Positions 9,511-18,099 of a stretch of DNA of 64,000 nt are shown here, one piece after another (the first letter of the stretch is position 1; each line of letters opens with the position of its first letter). The DNA lies in NCBI RefSeq assembly GCF_011601345.1, contig NZ_JAAORB010000005.1, positions 62,001-126,000 of the forward strand, read 5' to 3'. The translations under genes and the position numbers were made by a program. The notes under the pieces were generated by a model. The model had not been told where the DNA came from. It was given only the letters and a program-made list of their open reading frames with translations, and did not search any database. Source of the DNA: Roseovarius gahaiensis (lineage in GTDB: Bacteria > Pseudomonadota > Alphaproteobacteria > Rhodobacterales > Rhodobacteraceae).

Positions 9511-10059
9511 ATGGACACCAAAAGGCTTCAAAACGCGATCGCACGGCAAGACTGGGCAGACGCAAACGCCATATTGGCGCCTGTGACGGCGACTGATTCA
9601 GCGCACCCGGCGATGCTGTATAATCACGGCAAGGTTCTGATGGAGCTGGGCCAGATGCAGGCCGCAACCGCGCTTTTGCACCGCGCTGTGCAGCACGCGC
9701 CCGGCCATGCTGCGGCTTGGTTCGAACTGGGTCGCGCGGCAGTGTCGCAGGAAGATTTTGCAACGGCCATGTCAGGATTTTCGCGGGCGCTGGAACTGAC
9801 ACCGGATGACATCGACGCACGGCGCAACTTGGGCCGTGTCAGCTTGCGGATCGGGGCGTATGACACGGCCTATACCGCGTGGTCGCCGCTGCGCGGCGAC
9901 CACGAGGCCGATCTTGCGCTTTATCGCATCGCCGCCGAAACGGGTGATCCGAATGTCAAAGCGCTTCGCCGCGCCCTGATGGAAAGCCACCCCAACCCGG
10001 CGGCGGTGATCAAAACGCTGGTCCGCGTGTCCAAAGGCGCGATTCCACTGAAACTTTAG
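9511..10059 (+). CDS. Tetratricopeptide-repeat protein
   Basis: A 182-residue soluble protein with about three TPR units at residues 5-115. Clear TPR residues appear in AMLYNHGKVLMELGQMQAATALL, AAAWFELGRAAVSQEDFATAM and IDARRNLGRVSLRIGAYDTA. TPRs mediate protein contacts; the partner is unknown. Transcribed away from the PHP phosphoesterase gene. Its stop overlaps the stop of the opposing small secreted protein by 4 bases. Confidence 0.85.
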   Translation: MDTKRLQNAIARQDWADANAILAPVTATDSAHPAMLYNHGKVLMELGQMQAATALLHRAVQHAPGHAAAWFELGRAAVSQEDFATAMSGFSRALELTPDDIDARRNLGRVSLRIGAYDTAYTAWSPLRGDHEADLALYRIAAETGDPNVKALRRALMESHPNPAAVIKTLVRVSKGAIPLKL

Positions 10060-10331
10060 TTCAGAACAAACCCGTTGGCAGCCGTTTCCGCCGCGCGCAG
10101 GAACATCAGGCGACAGGCCTTTTGTTGGGTGGGCGATTCAAAACCCAAGTGCTGCGCGCGGGCGCATTTGATCAAAAAGGCCGACGGCAGCGCAAACTCG
10201 GCGGTGCACCAGCTTTCGTCCAGCCCTGTCGGATAGTCGCTCATCATCCAATCCGTGCAGGCCGCGCGGCGGGCGTTGTAGGGGTCAGGCGTGGCGGCTT
10301 TGGGCACGTCGGCTGATAGCGCGCCGCCCAA
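10056..10331 (-). CDS. Small cysteine-containing secreted protein, start uncertain
   Basis: The mature part (DVPKAATPDPYNARRAACTDWMM onward) has four cysteines spaced like a small disulphide-bonded periplasmic protein. The only conventional in-frame start is TTG at 10329-10331. However, the frame stays open to a TGA at 10398-10400, and the codons just upstream would encode a good signal peptide (KRSKAIRGLLAIFITVLGG, then ALSA). No ATG, GTG or TTG precedes that stretch, so either a rare start codon (ATC, CTG, ATA, ATT) is used or the start has been lost. No family recognised. Confidence 0.55.
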   Translation of the reverse strand: MGGALSADVPKAATPDPYNARRAACTDWMMSDYPTGLDESWCTAEFALPSAFLIKCARAQHLGFESPTQQKACRLMFLRAAETAANGFVLN

Positions 10332-10426
10332 GACAGTAATGAATATGGCCAGAAGCCCCCGGATAGCCTTGCTCCGTTTTGTGCGTTTACAAAAACGTCA
10401 CATACCAGAGCCGGCCCTGTAAAGAC

Positions 10427-11134
10427 TTATCCGTCGCGGTCTCGTGCCCGGAACCGTTTCCGATAGACCCCGCGGTCCTCGCTCAGCGCGCGTTGCACAT
10501 CGCGGTTGCGGGCGATGTCATCGCCGCTCATTTCGCCGATCTCAAGCCCCTGCCCGCCACGCGGAACGGCGATAACCTGCGCCACCGGCGTGCCCTTGGG
10601 CAGCGTGCCTTGGAAAGACGGATCGGTCCAGAGCGCCGGGAAATGCACATAGCCATCGCGAAAAAGATCGCCGTCGACAACGCCTGATAGGCTGCGGAAC
10701 GGCAGGTCTTCACGGTTGAGCGGATGGGTGAAGAGCAAAGACCAGCCTTCCGGCACCTCAAGGGTCCAGAAATTCATGAACTTCACCACCGCATTGCAGG
10801 TCAGCCGAAGGGGCAGGCCGCTGGCCTGTTCCGGCACATGCAGCCCAACCGGCGCGCGCGAGATCAGCGCATCCTCTAGAATCGGTGGATCCCAATCCCA
10901 AGCGATCTCGCCATCTGCGATATGCAGATCGGTGGCCAGCGGAACGATCACACCGGTGGCCAGCGCATCAATCATCGGCGGGCAGTGTTTCAGCGTGCGC
11001 ACCGCCACGCCACCAAGGCTGGCGGCGTCGACTTCGGACGGCATGCTGCGCAGCCATTCCGGCAAAGCCGCCGCTGCGGGCACGGGTGGCGGTAGGATCG
11101 ACCGCAACTGCGGATGGCACCGCGCGCGGATCAC
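10427..11134 (-). CDS. DUF6065-like protein of unknown function, coupled to the ABC transporter
   Basis: A 235-residue soluble protein starting at GTG 11132-11134, which overlaps the upstream permease stop (GTGA). Conserved-looking blocks are LKHCPPMIDALATGVIVPLATD, EVPEGWSLLFTHPL, VDGDLF, HFPALW and LPKGTPVAQVIAVPR. This pattern resembles a family often annotated DUF6065, known mainly from phages and marine bacteria; that assignment is from memory. It has no catalytic motif I can name. Translational coupling suggests that it works with the polyamine-type transporter, which is an inference. Confidence 0.75.
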   Translation of the reverse strand: MIRARCHPQLRSILPPPVPAAAALPEWLRSMPSEVDAASLGGVAVRTLKHCPPMIDALATGVIVPLATDLHIADGEIAWDWDPPILEDALISRAPVGLHVPEQASGLPLRLTCNAVVKFMNFWTLEVPEGWSLLFTHPLNREDLPFRSLSGVVDGDLFRDGYVHFPALWTDPSFQGTLPKGTPVAQVIAVPRGGQGLEIGEMSGDDIARNRDVQRALSEDRGVYRKRFRARDRDG

Positions 11135-11961
11135 AGCTTGGCCTCGCGCCGCGCCAAAACCGTGTGGACGGTGGCCGCCAGAACCGTCAGGGCGATGATC
11201 ACCGTGCCGACCGCGTTGATCACCGGCGGGTGGCCATTGGGGTTGCGCGCCATGGCACCGATCTCGGTGGCAAAGGTGCAGGCCCCGCCCTTGGCAAACA
11301 TCGTGGTGTTATAATTTTCCATGGATGCCATGAAAGCGATGACCCCCGCCGAGACCAGCGCCGGGAAGAGATACGGCAAGGTCAGCCGCCGAAAGACCCG
11401 GAATGGCGTCGCGCCAAGGTCCAGCGCGGCCTCTTCCAGTTCGATCGGTTGGCGTTGCAGTCGCGCCATCAGGATCAACATCGGGTATCCGGCAACAAAG
11501 GTGGTTTGCGCCATAATGATGGTGAAAAGCCCGGCATTGACCCCCAGCCGCCCCCAGAACACCAGCGCCGACAGGCCCAGAACGATGCCGGGCGCCAGCA
11601 TCGGTGACAGCAGCACCCACCACAACAGCCCATTGGCCCGGCTGCGCCAGCGGGTCAGCAGAACCGCCCCGGCAAGCCCAAGGATCAGCGACAGCGGCAC
11701 CACGAACGCCGCAATATACAGCGAATTGCCGAAACAGCCGACAAAGCGATCCCGGTCCAGCGCCCGCAGCACAGGGTCGGCGCGCATCTCGGCCTCGGGC
11801 ATCCAGAAATAGGCGTACCACTTGCCGGTCAGACCCTCCCATTGGGTAACGGACGGCGGCGACGTGTCGTTGACGCTCGACAGCACCATCAGCAAAAGCG
11901 GCGCGAACATGAAGATCAGGAAGGCCCATGTATAGGCGGTCAACAAGCGTTGCGATGTCAT
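11131..11961 (-). CDS. Polyamine-type ABC transporter permease (PotC/PotI-like)
   Basis: The second inner-membrane permease of a spermidine/putrescine-type importer. The 276-residue protein has about six hydrophobic segments and the permease EAA loop (ELEEAALDLGATPFRVFRRLTLPYLFPAL), which contacts the ATPase. The start ATG 11959-11961 (MTSQRLLTAYTWAF) overlaps the first permease stop (ATGA). Part of a leftward operon: binding protein, ATPase, permease 1, this permease, DUF6065-like gene. Confidence 0.93.
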   Translation of the reverse strand: MTSQRLLTAYTWAFLIFMFAPLLLMVLSSVNDTSPPSVTQWEGLTGKWYAYFWMPEAEMRADPVLRALDRDRFVGCFGNSLYIAAFVVPLSLILGLAGAVLLTRWRSRANGLLWWVLLSPMLAPGIVLGLSALVFWGRLGVNAGLFTIIMAQTTFVAGYPMLILMARLQRQPIELEEAALDLGATPFRVFRRLTLPYLFPALVSAGVIAFMASMENYNTTMFAKGGACTFATEIGAMARNPNGHPPVINAVGTVIIALTVLAATVHTVLARREAKL

Positions 11962-13355
11962 TGCACCCTCGCAAAGTCTTTTAGCCGCGTGCGCATGAGC
12001 CACATGAACAGCCCCACGAGCACGAAACAGACCACCGTATAGGCCAAGCTGTAGGCGGCGCCGACATTGGAATTCTGGCTTTCGAAAAACTTGTTATAGA
12101 TCGTTTGGCTGAACCATTCGGCCTGCAGCCCACGGCTGATGATCCGTGGCACGGAAAACGCCCCGGCGGACAGCATGAAGGTGGCGATTGCGCCCACGGC
12201 GATGCCCGGTTTGGAGTGCGGGATGATGATCCGCCAATGCACCCGCCAGGTGCTTGCACCCAGATCCTTGGCCGCCTCGATCTGGTTTCTGTCCAGCGTG
12301 CTCATCACGTTGTAGATCGGGAACACCATGAAAAGCACATAGGTGTACACGATCACCACGAAGACAGTGCCGGGGAACCGTTTGAACTGCACGGGCGCGT
12401 CGATCAGGTAGAGCCATTGCAGCAGGCCATTGAGCAGCCCGTTATTGTCGATGATCACGGTCCACGCATAGACCCGCATCAGTTCGACAATGGCATAGGG
12501 AATGACCAGCCCAAGAAACAGCCAAACGGCACGTTCGGGCGTGGTGGCCAGCGCCACCTTGTAGGCCATCGGGTAGCACAGGATCAGCGCCAGCCCGGTG
12601 GCGGCGATGGCAAAGGCCAGCGTGCGGGCCAAGGTGATCAGGCCGATGCGTTCAAAGACTTTGCCATCCTCTTCGAAGCGCAGCCCGACAAGCCCCATAA
12701 GCTTTTTCGACAATTTGGCGTCTTCGATGATCTTTTGCTCGGGCGACAGCGGGATCATCCGCGCCGCCACCAGCCAGCCGAAATTCTCCAAAGTATACGG
12801 GTTGGCCTGCGCCTCCCGCTCTTTCAGATCGCTGTAGAGCGTTTTGGCCATCTGGGAAATCTCGGCGGCTGTGCGCTTTTGTGAGTCGATAGGATCACGG
12901 TCGGAAACGGCCAACGCAGGCAGGCCGTAGGTGGTATCAAGATAGGCCGTGGCCTCGCCCCGGTCACGCACCAACGCGACATGCGTATTGGCCCTGTCGC
13001 ACTGCAGGATATAGGGCCGCGTCGCGCCCGCCTGGGTGGCCCCACCCGCAGACGGCACCGCCAAACCAGTGGCCGAGGGAACAGACATCCCCGAGGCCGA
13101 GGGCACAGCCATGCCCGCGCCCGACGCGTCGGCGTCCGGCGCGGCGTCTTGGATTTCCAACACCGAAATGCAGGTCTGCGCATCGCGCGACAGAGTCAGC
13201 GCCACCGAACTGTCCAAGGCCCGTTTTGGCGCCGTCATCGCCCGTTCCAGCATCGTCAGCTGGGGCAAGATGATCAGCACGAGCCCCCAAACCAGAACCG
13301 CCCCGAAGAAGAACGCGGTCAGCGGCCCGCCATAGCCTTTCAACAGCGACTTCAT
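11958..13355 (-). CDS. Polyamine-type ABC transporter permease with large periplasmic insert (PotB/PotH-like)
   Basis: First permease of the importer. At 465 residues it is well over the roughly 280-310 usual for PotB/PotH. The first membrane helix (about residues 11-32) is followed by about 180 residues predicted outside, including three copies of an 8-residue repeat G(M/L)xVPSAx at residues 81-104. Then comes the normal permease core with the EAA loop (IEAAKDLGASTWRVHWRIIIPHSKPG). The ATG overlaps the ATPase stop (TAATG). The large insert is the odd feature; it might contact the binding protein. Confidence 0.92.
   Translation of the reverse strand: MKSLLKGYGGPLTAFFFGAVLVWGLVLIILPQLTMLERAMTAPKRALDSSVALTLSRDAQTCISVLEIQDAAPDADASGAGMAVPSASGMSVPSATGLAVPSAGGATQAGATRPYILQCDRANTHVALVRDRGEATAYLDTTYGLPALAVSDRDPIDSQKRTAAEISQMAKTLYSDLKEREAQANPYTLENFGWLVAARMIPLSPEQKIIEDAKLSKKLMGLVGLRFEEDGKVFERIGLITLARTLAFAIAATGLALILCYPMAYKVALATTPERAVWLFLGLVIPYAIVELMRVYAWTVIIDNNGLLNGLLQWLYLIDAPVQFKRFPGTVFVVIVYTYVLFMVFPIYNVMSTLDRNQIEAAKDLGASTWRVHWRIIIPHSKPGIAVGAIATFMLSAGAFSVPRIISRGLQAEWFSQTIYNKFFESQNSNVGAAYSLAYTVVCFVLVGLFMWLMRTRLKDFARVQ
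13044..13115 (-). repeat. Three tandem 24-base repeats inside the permease gene
   Basis: Residues 81-104 of the first permease read GMAVPSAS, GMSVPSAT and GLAVPSAG, a perfect-period 8-residue repeat (24 bases per unit). Unit number could vary by slippage between strains, but only one allele is seen here. Confidence 0.85.
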
Positions 13356-14452
13356 TAGGCCACCATCTCTTGACCGGTGCGCGCCAGCGGCCCGGCGGGC
13401 AGGATGACAGCGCGCCCTGAGGGAAACCCGATCTCGGCCGCCCCGTCGGCGGGAATCGCAACCTGCCCGTCATTGGTGACATGCACTGCCAACTCGATCC
13501 CTTGCGCGTCGAAAAACAAGTTCAGAAACGCCCCTTCAAGGTCGCGCCGCATCAAACGCGCGGACAAGCCGTTTTCGGTATGGCCCAAGCGCATGGCCTC
13601 GGGCCGCACGAACAGCATCGCGGCATCCCCGGCCCCCAGATCAATGGGATTGCGGGCGCGGAACCGGCCAAGCGCGGTGTCGATCTCGGCCAAGTCGCCA
13701 TTCACGGCCACGACCCGACCATCAATCCGGTTGGCCTCTCCGACGAAAGAGGCGGCAAAGGCGGTTGCGGGCGCGGAATACACCTCGTCGCCGGTGCCAA
13801 CCTGCTCGATCCGTCCCTCGTTCATCACCGCGATCCGGTCCGACATGGTCAGCGCCTCGCCCTGATCATGGGTGATGTAGATAAAGGTCACGCCGGTCTG
13901 GCGTTGAATGGCGCGCAGTTCGGCGCGCATATGCTGTCGCAATTTCAGGTCCAGCGCCGAAAGCGGCTCATCAAGCAGCAGAACGGCGGGCTCCACGGCC
14001 AGCGCGCGGGCGATGGCCACCCTCTGGCGTTGTCCGCCCGACAGCTCGCTCGGCGTCTTGTCGGCCTGATCGCCAAGCGCCACCAGATCAAGAAGTTTCT
14101 CGGCCCGCGCCCGGCGTGCGCGCCGCGACAGGCCACGCGCCTCCAGTCCGAAGGCGACGTTCTCCCAGATCTTCATCAAGGGGAACAGCGCAAGGTTTTG
14201 GAAAATCAACGCCGTGGGGCGTGCATTTGGCCCGATACCGACCATGTCTTGCCCGCCAATCAGAACGCGCCCGCCGGACGGCTCGATAAACCCCGACACG
14301 GCACGCAGGATCGTTGTTTTGCCGCAGCCCGACGGCCCGAGAATGGAAAAGAACTCGCCCGCTTGAACGGTCAGGTCCGTGGGATGCACGGCCCTGAAGC
14401 CATTGGGATAGGTGATCGACACATTGTCGAGCGTGACGTCGTTGCCGCGCAT
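13355..14452 (-). CDS. Polyamine-type ABC transporter ATP-binding protein (PotA/PotG-like)
   Basis: Energises the importer by ATP hydrolysis on the cytoplasmic face. The 365-residue protein has Walker A GPSGCGKTT, Q-loop FQNLALFPLM, signature LSGGQRQRVAIARALA, Walker B LLLDEPLSALD and switch His in YITHDQ, plus a C-terminal TOBE domain (ARNPIDLGAGDAAMLFVRPEAM). Length and architecture match PotA/PotG. It lies downstream of the binding protein, separated by an 81-base gap with hairpins, and overlaps the first permease by one base. Confidence 0.95.
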   Translation of the reverse strand: MRGNDVTLDNVSITYPNGFRAVHPTDLTVQAGEFFSILGPSGCGKTTILRAVSGFIEPSGGRVLIGGQDMVGIGPNARPTALIFQNLALFPLMKIWENVAFGLEARGLSRRARRARAEKLLDLVALGDQADKTPSELSGGQRQRVAIARALAVEPAVLLLDEPLSALDLKLRQHMRAELRAIQRQTGVTFIYITHDQGEALTMSDRIAVMNEGRIEQVGTGDEVYSAPATAFAASFVGEANRIDGRVVAVNGDLAEIDTALGRFRARNPIDLGAGDAAMLFVRPEAMRLGHTENGLSARLMRRDLEGAFLNLFFDAQGIELAVHVTNDGQVAIPADGAAEIGFPSGRAVILPAGPLARTGQEMVA

Positions 14453-14483
14453 TTTGCCCCCGAAAACAAAAGAAAAATGGAGA

Positions 14484-14499
14484 GAGGCGCAGACGCCTC
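14484..14499 (-). terminator. Intra-operon hairpin (possible partial terminator)
   Basis: Read on the complement, GAGGCG-TCTG-CGCCTC forms a 6-base-pair stem, followed after a few bases by ATTTTTCTTTTG. A second inverted repeat, CGCCTGA/TCAGGCG at 14524-14540, overlaps the end of the binding-protein gene. Hairpins between a binding-protein gene and the rest of an ABC operon commonly lower downstream expression; that role here is inferred. Confidence 0.45.
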
Positions 14500-14533
14500 C
14501 CTCGCGTTTTTCACGTTAAGTCACGCCTGAAAA

Positions 14534-15655
14534 TCAGGCGTTCGTGATGATCTCGACGAACTCATTGCGGATCGGGGCAAAGAACGGCGTGTCCGCCTGC
14601 CACCACCACATGTTGCCCAGAACCTCGGCGGTGTAGACCTCGTTGAACTGGCGTTTGAAGTCGTCCGAGGCAAACTCAGCCGCCCCGACAACGGCCGAGT
14701 TGTAGCCGGTGTTGTTGGCGAACATACCACCCGTTTCAGGCTGCAGCATGAAGTTCATGAAGGCCACCGCTTGCTCGGGGTTCTCGGCCTGCTTGAGCAT
14801 GCCAAAGCTGTCGAGCCACGTGATGATGCCTTCCTTGGGCGCGCGATACACAAAGTCAGCGTTTTCGCGGTTCAAAAGCAGACCAGTGGTATCCCAGGTT
14901 TGACCAATGACACAGCCAGCATCCTTGAACGCGGCGGTTGCTTCGGTGGCGTTGTTCCAGAAGGCCCCGAAATTTTCCTTGCGTTCGATCATCCAACCGG
15001 CGACGCCCCCCCAGACACGGCGGGCCTCTTCTTCGGATTTGTAGACATCCAGCATCCGGTTCGACGGCACTTCGCCGATGGCATCAAGGTAAAGACCCGT
15101 TCCCATGATCACGGATTTCTGGCGGAAGGCGGCGGCGCCCTTGGCCTCGTCGCGCCACAGATCGCCATAGCTCAGGTCGGCATCCGTAATGTTAAGCTTG
15201 ACGCGGTTCAGGGTCAGACCCTCGGTGCCCCAGTCGAAGGGCAGCAAGATCTGCTGGCCGTTATGCACACCGCCCAACGTGGCGCTGTCGCGCAGGAAGG
15301 ACGGGATCACGTTGTCGATCTTCACCTCTGCGGGCACTTCGGCAAAGAAGCTGTCGCCGTTGTCGTCGATGTATCCAGCCGCGTTGGTGATCGACGGGAA
15401 CACGATGTCAAAGCCCTTGCCGCCATTGGCGCGGATGGTCGATTCGGCCTCGTCGTTCGAACCGAACGTGGTCAACTCAAGCTTGATACCAGTATCGGCC
15501 TCAAATTTTTCGGCGATATTGGGCTGAATGTAGTCCTGCCAAGCCAGAACCTTGACGCTGCCCGAAGAGGCAAGAGCATCGGTGGCGCGCAAGATCATCG
15601 GCGCGGCAAGCGCGGCGGCACCCATCTTGATGGCAGTACGACGATTGGTGTTCAT
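14534..15655 (-). CDS. Polyamine-type ABC transporter substrate-binding protein (PotD/PotF-like)
   Basis: Periplasmic binding protein for spermidine/putrescine-type ligands. The 373-residue precursor begins with a signal carrying two arginines (NRRTAIKMGAAALAAPMIL), compatible with Tat export, and is predicted to be cleaved near ALAS. The mature part follows the PotD/PotF pattern (VKVLAWQDYIQPNIAEKFEADTG, IVFPS, LPFDWGTEGL). Exact ligand is uncertain. First gene of the leftward transporter operon; 262 bases separate it from the GlxA-type regulator, which is read in the same direction. Confidence 0.93.
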   Translation of the reverse strand: MNTNRRTAIKMGAAALAAPMILRATDALASSGSVKVLAWQDYIQPNIAEKFEADTGIKLELTTFGSNDEAESTIRANGGKGFDIVFPSITNAAGYIDDNGDSFFAEVPAEVKIDNVIPSFLRDSATLGGVHNGQQILLPFDWGTEGLTLNRVKLNITDADLSYGDLWRDEAKGAAAFRQKSVIMGTGLYLDAIGEVPSNRMLDVYKSEEEARRVWGGVAGWMIERKENFGAFWNNATEATAAFKDAGCVIGQTWDTTGLLLNRENADFVYRAPKEGIITWLDSFGMLKQAENPEQAVAFMNFMLQPETGGMFANNTGYNSAVVGAAEFASDDFKRQFNEVYTAEVLGNMWWWQADTPFFAPIRNEFVEIITNA

Positions 15656-15917
15656 GATAGCAACCTCGTTGTCAGTTTTTGGCCCGGTCCGGGCTCTGCC
15701 GGGTGGCTACCAACGGCCCGATTCATCAAGATGACGCTTTTGCTACAAGGCTGTGACAATTCAAGCCGTGGCCATTGTCTCGGGCGGGTTATCCCACAGC
15801 TCGCGCAACAGCAAAGCCGCGCCCATCCGCCCGCAAGGCACCGATTTTGAAGACAAAAAACCAGACTTTCACGGCCTGTCGCGCGTGCAGCGGCGTTGGA
15901 CGGTTGCGGTGCTGCCC

Positions 15918-16940
15918 CTAGCCTGCGCCGTCGCTTGCGCTCCATTTCTTGCGGTAGCTGCGCGGCGACATGCCAAAGCGCTTTCGAAACCGGGTGGCCA
16001 TTTGCGAGGCGCTGTTGAACCCTGTTGCGGCGGCGATCTGGGCCACGCTGAGATCGGTTTCGTTCAACAGCGCATGGGCCCGTGAAATCCGCAGCTCGAT
16101 ATAGAATTGCGCCGGGGTGCTACCGACATGGGCGGTAAACAGCCGCTCAAGCTGACGGCGCGAGATGCCGACCTGTTCGGCGATGTCCTCAATCGGCTGG
16201 GGGGCCTCAAGGCTGTCATTCATCGCATGCATCGCGGCGATCAGGTGGGCGTTGCGGCTGCTGAGCGCAAAGGAAAACGCCGACTTCTGTTTGCGATCCT
16301 GAAAGTTCGAGCGCACATGCAGGCACATATCGGCCACGATGGTCGCCAGATCGCCGCCATGGTCGCGTTCGATCAGGTCCAGCATCATGTCGGTTGCGGC
16401 GCTGCCGCCACCGCAGGTCACCAAAGGGCCGTCGATTTCATAGAGCGCGCCGGTTGGTTCGAGATCCAGAAATTTTTCTGCGAACGCGGGCTGGTTTTCC
16501 CAATGCAGCGTAAAGCGACGCCCTTGCAACAGGCCCGCTTGCGCCAAGGCGAAGGCACCGGTGCAAATGCCGCCGACACGACACCCGAACGCGCGTTGAC
16601 GCCGCACCCATTGCACCGCGCGGCGGCTGGCGGTGGTCGTGGGTTCGATCCCCGCGCAAACAAACGCCAACGCATCGCGGGGCACATCGACAAGCCCGCT
16701 ATCGGGCGTGATATGCACGCCGCTGGAACAGGTCACCGGGCCGCCATCTTCGGTCATGACATACCAGCGATACAGTTCGCGCCCCGCCACCTGATTGGCC
16801 ACGCGCAGCGGCTCGACCGCCGAGGTGAAGGCCAAAAGCGTCAGCTTGGGCAGCAACAAGAAATACACGTCACGCGGTGGCCCATCATAGGCCACGGTGA
16901 AACTGGCCGCCCCGCGGGGCACAAAAGATCGCGCTGTCAT
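15918..16940 (-). CDS. GlxA-family AraC-type transcriptional regulator
   Basis: A 340-residue regulator with an N-terminal DJ-1/PfpI-like (class I amidotransferase-like) domain at about residues 20-190, including GGICTGAFALAQAG, and a C-terminal AraC double helix-turn-helix domain (EQVGISRRQLERLFTAHVG and VAQIAAATGFNSASQMATRFRKRFG). GlxA-type proteins often control catabolism or transport of quaternary amines and amino acids. Its position just before the polyamine-type transporter operon, on the same strand, suggests that it regulates that operon; this is inferred. Confidence 0.92.
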   Translation of the reverse strand: MTARSFVPRGAASFTVAYDGPPRDVYFLLLPKLTLLAFTSAVEPLRVANQVAGRELYRWYVMTEDGGPVTCSSGVHITPDSGLVDVPRDALAFVCAGIEPTTTASRRAVQWVRRQRAFGCRVGGICTGAFALAQAGLLQGRRFTLHWENQPAFAEKFLDLEPTGALYEIDGPLVTCGGGSAATDMMLDLIERDHGGDLATIVADMCLHVRSNFQDRKQKSAFSFALSSRNAHLIAAMHAMNDSLEAPQPIEDIAEQVGISRRQLERLFTAHVGSTPAQFYIELRISRAHALLNETDLSVAQIAAATGFNSASQMATRFRKRFGMSPRSYRKKWSASDGAG

Positions 16941-17107
16941 CAGGCCGTCATAGCATTGTCGCTAAAGCGGGGTAAGGTCGAAACAACGCCACCGCGCCGC
17001 CCACCAACCCGGCGACAGGCAATGCGCCGCCCGGCCCAAACTTCCCCCTAGCAAGCCGGGGCTTCATCGCCTAAGTTCTTTTTGTCTTAACAAGGTCCGG
17101 GGGCCTT

Positions 17108-17191
17108 ATGACTGTTACAGGGTTGCAGAAACTGGCGTTTTTCCTGCTGGTGTTACTGATTTTCTACGTGTCCATCGCAGGGGGCGCGTAA
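17108..17191 (+). CDS. 27-residue membrane peptide leading the XpaC/TelA cluster
   Basis: A very small ORF, MTVTGLQKLAFFLLVLLIFY then VSIAGGA, which is one hydrophobic transmembrane helix with a Lys on the N-side. Its TAA stop overlaps the ATG of the XpaC gene (TAATG, 17189-17193), the same coupling used elsewhere in this window. A purine-rich stretch lies upstream, but the ribosome site is not strong. The coupling and clean single-helix composition argue that it is translated. No family recognised. Confidence 0.6.
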   Translation: MTVTGLQKLAFFLLVLLIFYVSIAGGA

Positions 17192-18090
17192 TGGCGCAGC
17201 GTTATGGCGGAAAACACAGCCCCGATGGCGCGCCTGCCGGTGCCAATGCAGCCCCGAACACCGGGCCGTATCGCGGCGCCAAGCGCACCAAGGCCGGGGG
17301 CCGGGTAAACCTGTTGTTTCTGGCGCCTTTGCCGCTGATCTGGAAGGCGTTCACATCCGACCCGGTGATGATGGCGCTGTATCTGGCCGCACTGGGCCTG
17401 TTGATCTTGGCCGCGTGGCTGACCCGAGAGGGCATTCTGGCGCAAGAAGCCTATGAGGCGCGCAAGGTGGCGCGCCGCCCCGCCCTGCCGCGCAAAATCG
17501 TCGGATCACTGGCCACAGGCGCGGGCCTGTTCGTGGCCGGGCTCGCAGGCTTTGGCCTGATCGAGGCCGGGATCTTTGCCATTTTGGGCGCTGTCATCCA
17601 TTCCTTTGCCTTCGGTCTGGACCCGCTAAGCGACAAGGGCGTGGATGGCGTGGATATGTTCCAGACCGACCGTGTGGCGCGCGCCGTGGACGAGGCCGAA
17701 CAGCACCTGACCGCCATGTCAGAGGCCATCAAGCGCGCCGGCGACCGACAGATCGAGGCCCGCGTCGAGCAATTCAAGACCACCGCGCGCGAATTGTTTC
17801 GCACCGTCGAAGAAGACCCGCGCGACCTGACCGCGGCGCGCAAGTACCTGTCGGTTTATTTGCTGGGCGCGCGCGATGCGACCGTGAAGTTCGCCGATAT
17901 CTATGGTCGCAACCGCGATTCGCAGGCCAAGGCCGATTACGTCGCATTGCTGGATGATCTGTCGGGCAACTTTGCCGCGCGCACCGAAAAGCTGCTGCGC
18001 GATGACCGCAGCGATTTGGACATTGAAATTGGCGTTCTGCGTGACCGCCTGCAACGTGAGGGCATCCGCCCGGACAGCAACAACGAGTGA
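17191..18090 (+). CDS. XpaC-like protein (5-bromo-4-chloroindolyl phosphate hydrolysis family)
   Basis: A 299-residue membrane protein of the XpaC family. The N-terminus is hydrophilic; hydrophobic segments lie at about residues 42-50, 60-78 and 100-135, followed by a long helical cytoplasmic region (AVDEAEQHLTAMSEAIKRAG; FKTTARELFRTVEEDP; YLLGARDATVKFADIY). The phosphatase-like name comes from an early screen; the real role is unclear. XpaC and TelA genes are adjacent in Bacillus subtilis (xpaC-yaaN), as here, and the pair has been linked to stress responses. Confidence 0.88.
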   Translation: MAQRYGGKHSPDGAPAGANAAPNTGPYRGAKRTKAGGRVNLLFLAPLPLIWKAFTSDPVMMALYLAALGLLILAAWLTREGILAQEAYEARKVARRPALPRKIVGSLATGAGLFVAGLAGFGLIEAGIFAILGAVIHSFAFGLDPLSDKGVDGVDMFQTDRVARAVDEAEQHLTAMSEAIKRAGDRQIEARVEQFKTTARELFRTVEEDPRDLTAARKYLSVYLLGARDATVKFADIYGRNRDSQAKADYVALLDDLSGNFAARTEKLLRDDRSDLDIEIGVLRDRLQREGIRPDSNNE

Positions 18091-18099
18091 GGAATTACC

